Shown in pieces: positions 1 through 5,806 of a stretch of DNA of 8,592 bases (positions are counted from its first letter, which is position 1; the number at the start of each line of letters is the position of its first letter). Location: contig PBNG01000007.1 in NCBI GenBank assembly GCA_002723015.1, forward strand, positions 89,291 through 97,882, in the 5' to 3' direction. The notes below the pieces were generated by a model, which saw only the letters and a program-made list of their open reading frames with translations, was not told the DNA's origin and did not search any database. The DNA is from Roseibacillus sp. (GTDB taxonomy: Bacteria; Verrucomicrobiota; Verrucomicrobiae; Verrucomicrobiales; Akkermansiaceae). The translations under genes and the position numbers were made by a program.

Positions 1-68
1 CCTTGGAGCAGAATGCGGTCCAAATGCCCGAACTTGTCAAAAAGGAAGGGCGAGATACAACGCCTCCC

Positions 69-1409
69 ATGAGCAAAATAGTGCGCCGCACATTCCTTGG
101 AGGCCTGAGCTCCGCATCTGCCGCTTCACTGGCAACCGGCTCTGCACTCGCACGAAAATCCCCCAACGAGATCCCCAACCTCGCCGCCGTTGGGGTGGGC
201 GGCAAGGGATGGGCCGATTCCCAGGGGGCCGCCAAACACGCAAACATCGTGGCATTCTGCGACGTGGAGCAGACCAAGAGCGGAAAGCGTGGAGGCTTCG
301 CCTCAGCTGCCAGAACATGGCCCCGGGCTCGCCGCTATACCGACTGGAGAGTCATGCTTGAAAAGGAAAAGAATCTCGATGGGCTTACCGTCTCGACACC
401 GGATCACATGCACGCCCCGGTCACCATGACGGCTCTCCAGCAGGGGATCGGCTGCTATACCCAGAAGCCCCTCACGAGGACGATCCACGAATCTCGCAAG
501 GTGACGGAGGTCGCCGCGAGAGTGGGAGTTGCCACCCAGATGGGAAACCAGCACCACAGCGGGAGTAGTTACCGCACTCTGGTTAATATCGTGCAAACAG
601 GCCTACTCGGAAAAATCAAGGTGGCCCACGCGTGGTCGAACCGACCCATCTGGCCACAGGGGATCAAGCGCCCCTCGCAGTCTGCCGCTCCTCCCAGAGA
701 CTTGCTTTGGGACTTGTGGCTCGGGGTCGCCCCCGACCGGCCCTTTGCTGCCGGCGTCTATCATCCCTTCAAGTGGCGAGGCTGGTATGACTTCGGCACC
801 GGGGCCCTCGGGGACATGGGCTGCCACATTATCGACCCGGTCTACTGGGCTCTCGACCTGACCGCACCGGATACAATCCTCTGCGAAGGACCCGAGCCAG
901 CCAAGGAGACCTTCCCGAAGGAAGAGCGCATCTACTACGAATTCCCAGGGACTGCCCGCACTGCGGGTAAGACCATCAAGGTGACGTGGCACGACGGGGG
1001 AAAGCTCCCCGATCCATCTGAATGCGATTTGCCGGCCGGGACAAAACTTCCCGCCAACGGCTGCATGTTTGTCGGGGAACAGGGCGTCGCGGTCTGCCCC
1101 CACGGATCAGGAAAGCTCCCTGACCTTTATCCCAAAGAGAAATTCAAGGGGCTCGACTTTCAAGTCTACCCATCCACCGATCACTACAGGCAATGGGTTG
1201 ACGCCATCAGGGGCGAAGGAAAACCCAGCTCTGGCTTTGACTATGCCGGGCCACTCTGCGAGGCCGTGCTTCTAGGCTGCGTCGCCTCCCGGAGCCCCGG
1301 ACTGAAGCTTGAGTGGAACGCCAAGGCAATGCGTTTCAACAACAGCAAGGAGGCGGACAACCTTCTCCACCAGCAGTACCGGAAGGGCTGGGAAGTCTCC
1401 GGTCTCTAG
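69..1409 (+). CDS. Tat-exported Gfo/Idh/MocA family oxidoreductase
   Basis: Probable NAD(P)-dependent sugar or cyclitol oxidoreductase acting outside the cytoplasm. With the ATG at 69 the protein has 446 residues. It opens with a twin-arginine signal (V-R-R-T-F-L-G-G, residues 5-12), a small-residue stretch and a possible cut after A-L-A (26-28). The Rossmann glycine motif G-V-G-G-K-G is at 42-47, an acidic residue ending strand 2 (D65) follows, then S-T-P-D-H-M-H-A at 109-116. The catalytic-lysine motif reads Q-K-P-L (132-135) where classical members have E-K-P. G-N-Q-H-H-S-G (159-165), N-R-P-I-W-P-Q-G (191-198) and G-A-L-G-D-M-G-C-H (245-253) are hallmarks of the PVC-expanded subgroup. The reading frame is open upstream to a TTG at 3, but the Tat signal fits the start at 69; the purine-rich AAGGAAGGG at 42-50 is too far away to be a good ribosome-binding site. 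The length is normal and the gene intact. The exact substrate is unknown. Confidence 0.93.
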   Translation: MSKIVRRTFLGGLSSASAASLATGSALARKSPNEIPNLAAVGVGGKGWADSQGAAKHANIVAFCDVEQTKSGKRGGFASAARTWPRARRYTDWRVMLEKEKNLDGLTVSTPDHMHAPVTMTALQQGIGCYTQKPLTRTIHESRKVTEVAARVGVATQMGNQHHSGSSYRTLVNIVQTGLLGKIKVAHAWSNRPIWPQGIKRPSQSAAPPRDLLWDLWLGVAPDRPFAAGVYHPFKWRGWYDFGTGALGDMGCHIIDPVYWALDLTAPDTILCEGPEPAKETFPKEERIYYEFPGTARTAGKTIKVTWHDGGKLPDPSECDLPAGTKLPANGCMFVGEQGVAVCPHGSGKLPDLYPKEKFKGLDFQVYPSTDHYRQWVDAIRGEGKPSSGFDYAGPLCEAVLLGCVASRSPGLKLEWNAKAMRFNNSKEADNLLHQQYRKGWEVSGL

Positions 1410-2305
1410 GCCGGACACCCCTCGCCATCCCCCGGGCTGGGCGAATTACGGACCAGCACCGTTCCGATCAGGGATCCAGAGCCAAAACCCATCACATGTG
1501 CGAGCACATCCACCTGGGACGTGGCATCTCCTCCGCCGGCTCCGAACCAGCCGAGGAGGATCGCTCCGGAGATAAAGGGAAGAGCGACCCCGCCGACCCT
1601 TCGGACCGATCTGGCCCGGAAGGCCACAAGGGCACTGCTCCCTGCCAACAACCCAAGCGCACCGAATGTTGCCGTGGAAGCGCCGAGAGACTTGAAGCCT
1701 TCCGGGAAATGAGCCCAGGAGGTCATCAAGTTCCCAAGTGTTCCGCTGACGAGGATGGCGATCCATCCCCGCACAGGCCCAAAGGTCCGCGCCACAAACA
1801 CGCAGAAAATTCCGCCGATCAATACATTCCCAAGCAGATGTCCCGCATCTCCATGCAAAAACAACGCAGTAAAAGGGCGATACCACTCTCCCTCGCCAAA
1901 AATGCCTTCGCTGGAATTACAACACTTCTCCACCATCCCCGGTGTCTGTGCCGTGAAAGTGACCATCAGAATTGCCGCCCAGAGGAGGAGCAGTTCCACC
2001 CCGGAACGGTGAAAAGAAACTTCTATCAAGCCTCTCTTGGGCTGCGACTGTTCTTCACCGTAGAGCCGGAACTCCTCAAGGATGGCCATCTTGAAAGCCG
2101 GATCTGCATAGAGGAGAAATCGGGAGCCTTCCGCCTCCATGCTGACCCAGCAATCGAGGTTCATCGCCAGAACGACAAGGGCATATTCGTTCACCTCCGG
2201 CAGGCTTTTGAATTCGCCCATCAGGGCAAGCTGCCCTTCCTCAATCGCGCGATCCAACTCCATCATGCTCTCTGGAGGCAACTTCAACATGCCGGCAGTC
2301 CGCAA
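1406..2305 (-). CDS. Rhomboid family intramembrane serine protease
   Basis: Cleaves transmembrane segments of membrane proteins within the lipid bilayer. The 299-residue protein has about 100 soluble N-terminal residues, then about six hydrophobic segments (roughly 104-120, 158-173, 181-192, 208-229, 240-255, 264-285). The family motif H-x4-H-x3-N is exact (H151, H156, N160, in F-L-H-G-D-A-G-H-L-L-G-N). The catalytic serine is S210 in G-A-S-T-A-T-F-G and the partner histidine is H270 in D-V-L-A-H-V-M-G-F-G. The residue after the serine is threonine rather than the common glycine, a known family variation. The start is taken as TTG at 2305 because GGAGG lies 10 nt upstream (2316-2320 on the plus strand). 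ATG starts at 2290 or 2266 are alternatives but lack a ribosome-binding site. The gene converges on the oxidoreductase with a 4-nt overlap and diverges from the Sde182-like gene. The family call is firm; the natural substrate is unknown. Confidence 0.93.
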   Translation of the reverse strand: MRTAGMLKLPPESMMELDRAIEEGQLALMGEFKSLPEVNEYALVVLAMNLDCWVSMEAEGSRFLLYADPAFKMAILEEFRLYGEEQSQPKRGLIEVSFHRSGVELLLLWAAILMVTFTAQTPGMVEKCCNSSEGIFGEGEWYRPFTALFLHGDAGHLLGNVLIGGIFCVFVARTFGPVRGWIAILVSGTLGNLMTSWAHFPEGFKSLGASTATFGALGLLAGSSALVAFRARSVRRVGGVALPFISGAILLGWFGAGGGDATSQVDVLAHVMGFGSGSLIGTVLVRNSPSPGDGEGCPA

Positions 2306-2315
2306 ACAAGGTTGG

Positions 2316-2320
2316 CCTCC
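2316..2320 (-). promoter_or_regulatory. Ribosome-binding site deciding the rhomboid TTG start
   Basis: The plus strand CCTCC reads GGAGG on the minus strand. It is separated by 10 nt from the TTG at 2305-2303 and by 25 nt from the first ATG (2290). This spacing favours the TTG start, giving five extra N-terminal residues. The spacing is slightly long, so confidence is moderate. Confidence 0.45.
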
Positions 2321-2384
2321 GGAAGGTTCCAGACCAGTTTACTTTCCTCTCGATCCCCGGGCCGATCTCGTTCTCGATAACTCC

Positions 2385-3809
2385 ATGATCCAGAAGATCA
2401 CTCTCCTCCTCGCCTCTCTGCTCCTTGCGTCCGGGACGATTGCCAAACCTCGCCTGATTGTTCTCACCGATATCACCAACGAACCCGATGATGAGCAGTC
2501 CATGGTCCGCCTCCTGTGCTACGCGAACGAGTTCGATATTGAGGGCCTCATCGCCACGACCTCCTGCTGGCTCCGCAACAGGACCGCCCCGGAGAAAATC
2601 ATCGAACGGATCGAGGCCTACAGGGAGGTCCGCAGTAACTTCATGGTCCACGCATCCGGCTGGCCGGAGGCAGATACCCTCCGGCAGGCGGTCAAGACAG
2701 GGATCCCGAGATTTGGTATGGAGGGAGTCGGCGAAGGACACGACTCTCCGGGCTCCGAGCATATTATCAGGACGGTGGATAAGGACGATGACCGGCCAGT
2801 CTATATCTCGGTCTGGGGTGGCGCCAACTGCCTCGCTCAGGCCCTCTGGAAGATAGCACACACTCGCAGCAAGCCAGAGGCGGCGGCATTTATCAGCAAG
2901 CTGCGAGTCTACACTATTTCCGATCAGGACGATGCCGGGCCATGGATGCGCAATAAATTTCCCCAGCTCTTCTACGTCGTGAGCCCCGGCCATGAAGAGG
3001 GTCAGGGTGGCTCCTACCACTATGCCACCTGGGTCGGCATCTCGGGGGATAAGTTCCACGGGCGATTCCGGGGGCCCGACTTCGCGCTTGTGGACAATCC
3101 CTGGCTCGACCGCCACATCCGCAAGGACCACGGGCCCCTCGGGGCCATGTATCCTCCTACCTCGTATCTGATGGAGGGTGACACTCCCTCCTTCTTCTGG
3201 GCGCTGCCCAACGGGCTAAACGAGCCGGAGCATCCCGACTGGGGAGGATGGGGAGGTCGTTACGAACTCTACACCGCCCCCCCCAAGCGTTACTATCACG
3301 AACCCGAGACCCGCCCAATATGGACCAACACCATGGACGAGGTCAAAGGGATAGACGGAAAGTGGTACACGAGTAATCATGCCACGATCTGGCGCTGGCG
3401 GAAAGGATACCAGCACGACTTTGCGGCCCGCCTCGACTGGAGCCACACCCCGGACTTCAAGGGGGCCAATCACCCTCCCCTCGTTAAAGTAAATGGCAAT
3501 CTCGGCCGGGAACCCATCTTCATCAAGGCCGCCCCGGGAGCGCCCGTCACCCTTGATGCCGGGGCAACCTCCGACCCTGACGGGGATGAGTTCTCCTTTC
3601 ATTGGTATCCCTACCGGGAGGCAGGGTCTTTTCCTCTTACCATTCATTACCGGAATCTGAAATGGGAAGGGGACAAGACCCCTGTTCTCAAGCTCAATGC
3701 CCCTGCGACCAAGACCCCCGAAACCATTCACTTTATTCTTGAAGTCACGGATCGCGGGCAACCAAGCCTGACAGCCTACCGCAGGGTGATCCTCCAGATT
3801 AACCCGTGA
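2385..3809 (+). CDS. Secreted Sde182-like nucleoside-hydrolase-fold protein (DUF1593)
   Basis: The protein has 474 residues. Residues 1-20 are a Sec signal peptide (a leucine-rich core ending A-S-G-T-I-A before K21). The mature part starts directly with the DUF1593 signature P-R-L-I-V-L-T-D (22-29) and N-E-P-D-D-E-Q-S-M-V-R-L (32-43). This acidic cluster resembles the metal-binding aspartate motif of nucleoside hydrolases and defines the family named after the cellulose-associated protein Sde182. The middle contains V-Y-I-S-V-W-G-G-A-N, also typical. The C-terminal part, from about residue 375, is a beta-sandwich-like domain with D-P-D-G-D-E at 397-402, like the Sde182 C-terminal domain. The frame is open upstream to 2139, but that extension runs antisense into the rhomboid gene and has no signal peptide, so ATG 2385 is chosen. 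No ribosome-binding site is visible. A role in plant polysaccharide handling is suggested by the family name only; the activity is unproven. Confidence 0.88.
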   Translation: MIQKITLLLASLLLASGTIAKPRLIVLTDITNEPDDEQSMVRLLCYANEFDIEGLIATTSCWLRNRTAPEKIIERIEAYREVRSNFMVHASGWPEADTLRQAVKTGIPRFGMEGVGEGHDSPGSEHIIRTVDKDDDRPVYISVWGGANCLAQALWKIAHTRSKPEAAAFISKLRVYTISDQDDAGPWMRNKFPQLFYVVSPGHEEGQGGSYHYATWVGISGDKFHGRFRGPDFALVDNPWLDRHIRKDHGPLGAMYPPTSYLMEGDTPSFFWALPNGLNEPEHPDWGGWGGRYELYTAPPKRYYHEPETRPIWTNTMDEVKGIDGKWYTSNHATIWRWRKGYQHDFAARLDWSHTPDFKGANHPPLVKVNGNLGREPIFIKAAPGAPVTLDAGATSDPDGDEFSFHWYPYREAGSFPLTIHYRNLKWEGDKTPVLKLNAPATKTPETIHFILEVTDRGQPSLTAYRRVILQINP

Positions 3810-3951
3810 ATCCTTGATGAACCGTCTCTCAATACCAGTCACGGGCATCCCCGGGGGGATATGGAAGCACCCCACCCCATGATGTCTGGCAATCTGACTT
3901 GGCTCATGGATGGAGCTCCTGTATAACGAGACTACTCCTTTTTTCGTCGTC
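3810..3951. other. Intergenic spacer between the Sde182-like and first DUF1501 genes
   Basis: This is the longest non-coding stretch in the window (142 nt). It contains a small GC hairpin, ATCCCC-GG-GGGGAT (3847-3860), with no following T-run, so a terminator is not supported. Its right third carries the candidate promoter. No small ORF, tRNA or repeat array is seen. Confidence 0.6.
3899..3927 (+). promoter_or_regulatory. Candidate sigma70-type promoter for the first DUF1501 gene
   Basis: TTGGCT (3899-3904) and TATAAC (3922-3927) are separated by exactly 17 nt, close to the TTGACA/TATAAT consensus. The expected transcription start near 3933-3935 would leave a leader of under 20 nt before the ATG at 3952. 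The spacer contains the perfect 8-bp palindrome GGAGCTCC (3912-3919). CCATGA (3877-3882) and TCATGG (3904-3909) form a further inverted repeat that touches the -35 box. Either could be an operator. The call rests on consensus matching by eye; PVC promoters are not well defined. Confidence 0.4.
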
Positions 3952-5322
3952 ATGCTTGAGCTCTTTGGAAAAAACGACCGCCAGCCGTCTCACTGTGACG
4001 GCTATTCCCGCCGGGACTTCCTCAAAGTTGGAGGCATGGCCGCTGGTGGACTCTCACTGGGCCAGCTCCTCGGGATGGAGGCCAAAGCCGGAACCGGCTC
4101 TTCTCACAAGGCGGTGATTAATATCTATCTCCCCGGTGGCCCGTCCCATCTCGACATGTTCGACCTCAAGCCGGATGCCCCTTCTGAGATCCGGGGCGAT
4201 TTTCAGCCTATCTCAACCAACGTTCCTGGAATCCAGATCTGCGAACTGTTTCCCAAGCTTGCAAGAATGGCAGACAAGTATGCCATCATCCGCTCCCTTG
4301 CCGACTCGGATGGGGCTCATGATTGCTACCAGTGCATGACTGGCCACAAGAAACGGGACAACGCTCCTCCCGGAGGCTGGCCGGCATGGGGATCATGGGT
4401 CTCCAAGCTTCAGGGCTCCAAGCCCGGCATCCCTGCCAACGTTTCTCTCATGTATCCAACTGGGAACCGGACATGGGGCGAGGCCGGGAACGGAGGCTTC
4501 ATTGGAAATTCCCACGCCCCGATGGGCCTCGTTGACAAGGATCCCAATGCCCGTGCCAAGAGCATGACTCTTCAGGATATGTCGCTGGATCGCCTCATGG
4601 ATCGGGAAGCACTCCGGGCGTCCATGGACAGGCTGAAGGCGAACATCGACACTACTGGTCAGATGGAGGGCCTCGATACCTACAACCGACAGGCTCTTGA
4701 AATCCTCGCTGATGGAAATCTTGCTGCTGCCCTCGACATTTCGAATGAGCATCCCAGCGTAGTTGAGCGCTACGGCGTTAACGACCCAAAATACCAGCGG
4801 GATGGCGCTCCCAAGATGATTCGTAACTTTCTGGTAGCCCGGCGCCTCGTTGAGGCCGGTGCCCGGGTGGTCTCGCTCAACTACAGTCGCTGGGACTGGC
4901 ACGGCGGGGACGGTCTCAACTTCCCCCGTTCGCGGGAGGAATTCCCGCTCCTTGATCAGGGGCTCAGCGCCCTTATCACCGATCTTCATGAACGGGGCAT
5001 GCAGGATGACGTCTCCATCGTGATGTGGGGAGAATTCGGCCGAACCCCCAAGATCAACAAGATGAACAGCCGCGACCACTGGCCCAAGGCCAACTTTGCC
5101 CTGGTTGCTGGCGGGGGGATGAACCTTGGTCAGGTCATCGGTGCCACCGATAAGCATGGCAATGAGCCGATTGAGCGCCCGGTCAAGTTCCAGGAGGTTT
5201 TCGCCACCCTTTACCAGAATTTAGGCATCGATCTCTCGAGCGCCACCGTCGAGGACAACTCCGGACGACCCCACTTCCTTGTCGATCCGGGGATTAAGCC
5301 GATCCGGGAGCTGGTGGGGTAG
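3952..5322 (+). CDS. Tat-exported DUF1501 protein (short subtype)
   Basis: Function unknown; DUF1501 proteins are related to the alkaline phosphatase/sulfatase fold and are abundant in PVC bacteria. The 456-residue protein begins with the subtype's usual M-L-x-L-F-G-K start and a C-D-G (15-17). A textbook twin-arginine motif S-R-R-D-F-L-K (19-25) and a hydrophobic stretch follow, so export folded via Tat is expected. Family motifs are L-P-G-G-P-S-H-L-D-M-F-D (60-71), W-D-W-H in the middle, G-E-F-G-R (360-364) and R-D-H-W-P (374-378). The C-terminus G-R-P-H-F-L-V-D...P-I-R-E-L is typical and complete. An in-frame ATG at 3910 exists, but it lies upstream of the predicted transcription start, and the family's standard N-terminus begins at 3952. 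No ribosome-binding site is visible. The Sde182-like gene is 142 nt upstream on the same strand; the candidate promoter between them suggests separate transcription is possible. Confidence 0.9.
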   Translation: MLELFGKNDRQPSHCDGYSRRDFLKVGGMAAGGLSLGQLLGMEAKAGTGSSHKAVINIYLPGGPSHLDMFDLKPDAPSEIRGDFQPISTNVPGIQICELFPKLARMADKYAIIRSLADSDGAHDCYQCMTGHKKRDNAPPGGWPAWGSWVSKLQGSKPGIPANVSLMYPTGNRTWGEAGNGGFIGNSHAPMGLVDKDPNARAKSMTLQDMSLDRLMDREALRASMDRLKANIDTTGQMEGLDTYNRQALEILADGNLAAALDISNEHPSVVERYGVNDPKYQRDGAPKMIRNFLVARRLVEAGARVVSLNYSRWDWHGGDGLNFPRSREEFPLLDQGLSALITDLHERGMQDDVSIVMWGEFGRTPKINKMNSRDHWPKANFALVAGGGMNLGQVIGATDKHGNEPIERPVKFQEVFATLYQNLGIDLSSATVEDNSGRPHFLVDPGIKPIRELVG

Positions 5323-5372
5323 TGCCCCCTCCGCGGTGGCAGCGGCAGGACGTGCCAAGGACGGAGAGCTCT

Positions 5373-5705
5373 CTAGTGCACCGATGCCTTGGAAAACACG
5401 CTGAGAACAACCACCCCTGTCACAATCAGGGCAATTCCGGCGATCGCCCCAGCATCGAGTTTCTGCTTCAGAACAAGCCAACCAATCAGTGTGATCAGGG
5501 CCATGCCTATTCCACACCATAGGGCGTAGGCTACACCGACCGGAATCGTTCTGAGGGTCAGTGAGAGCATGTAGAAGGCCAGTCCATAGGCGCCTACCAC
5601 GACAACCGAGGGACCGAGCTTCGAAAACCCCTCTGTGCCCTTAAGGGCGGATGTGCCAACCACTTCCGCAACAATCGCTATTGCGAGATACACGTAACCT
5701 GTCAT
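5373..5705 (-). CDS. Small multidrug resistance (SMR) efflux transporter, Qac/EmrE-like
   Basis: Inner-membrane proton antiporter predicted to export cationic, quaternary-ammonium-type compounds. The protein has 110 residues, the length of EmrE, with four hydrophobic segments. Key EmrE positions are kept at the same numbers: E14 (the proton and substrate carboxylate, in A-E-V-V-G-T), Y40, Y60 and W63. G-T after E-V-V, rather than W-A, and [10 protein letters not shown] place it nearer the Qac than the guanidinium (Gdx/SugE) subtype. Position 64 is cysteine instead of the serine in EmrE. Basic residues are few (K22, K29, R52, K80, K82, K106), consistent with a weak orientation bias and a dual-topology homodimer; no second SMR gene is adjacent. 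The ATG at 5705 has GGTGA six bases upstream. It lies 101 nt behind the DUF1501 gene on the same strand, after a structured spacer, so it may be co-transcribed with it or separately controlled. Confidence 0.93.
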   Translation of the reverse strand: MTGYVYLAIAIVAEVVGTSALKGTEGFSKLGPSVVVVGAYGLAFYMLSLTLRTIPVGVAYALWCGIGMALITLIGWLVLKQKLDAGAIAGIALIVTGVVVLSVFSKASVH

Positions 5706-5711
5706 CAGAAT

Positions 5712-5716
5712 TCACC
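5712..5716 (-). promoter_or_regulatory. Ribosome-binding site of the SMR gene
   Basis: The plus strand TCACC reads GGTGA on the minus strand, with a 6-nt spacer to the ATG at 5705. It is a modest match to the Shine-Dalgarno core. It sits only 8 nt downstream of the large intercistronic stem, so folding there could influence access to it. Confidence 0.5.
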
Positions 5717-5724
5717 GATCTTTC

Positions 5725-5804
5725 GGCCACCAAGTCTCCTTTATGCTCAGGAAGACTTCAAGTCCTGACAGGAGCACAACTGATCCTCAGGGACTTTGGT
5801 GGCC
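5725..5804 (-). other. Structured intercistronic RNA candidate (long inverted repeat with inner hairpins)
   Basis: In transcript direction the 5' arm is GGCCACCAAAGTCCC (5804-5790) and the 3' arm GGAGACTTGGTGGCC (5739-5725). They pair over nine uninterrupted bases, then three, then two, with single-base bulges, giving about 14 pairs. The enclosed ~50 nt contains CTGA-GGA-TCAG and a longer hairpin with TGCTC...GAGCA outside and TCAGGA/TCCTGA as an alternative pairing, so a three-way junction can be drawn. The element begins two bases after the DUF1501 stop codon and ends eight bases before the SMR ribosome-binding site. Neither side has a T-run, so an intrinsic terminator is unlikely. Possible roles are an mRNA stabiliser or processing site, a translational control element for the SMR gene, or a protein-binding site. 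I could not match it to the conserved features I remember of guanidine riboswitches. Confidence 0.45.
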
Positions 5805-5806
5805 CG

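Noticed and set aside
34..59. TTGTCA and GATACA as a promoter for the oxidoreductase
   Set aside because: The spacer is only 14 nt, too short for a sigma70-type promoter.
1313..2380. 355-codon open frame on the plus strand over the rhomboid gene
   Set aside because: It is antisense to a protein with an exact H-x4-H-x3-N motif and catalytic Ser/His. Its own translation is low-complexity, rich in P, S, R and H, with no recognisable domain, and it starts inside the oxidoreductase gene.
2139..2384. N-terminal extension of the Sde182-like gene
   Set aside because: The extra 82 residues are antisense to the rhomboid N-terminus, and the signal peptide begins exactly at the ATG at 2385.
3847..3860. 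GC-rich hairpin ATCCCC-GG-GGGGAT as terminator of the Sde182-like gene
   Set aside because: The loop is only two bases unless pairs open, and no T-run follows on either strand.
5316..5356. Small hairpins at the convergent junction (GGGG/CCCC at 5316-5328; GGCA/TGCC at 5344-5356) as a bidirectional terminator
   Set aside because: Stems are only four pairs and lack a T-run.
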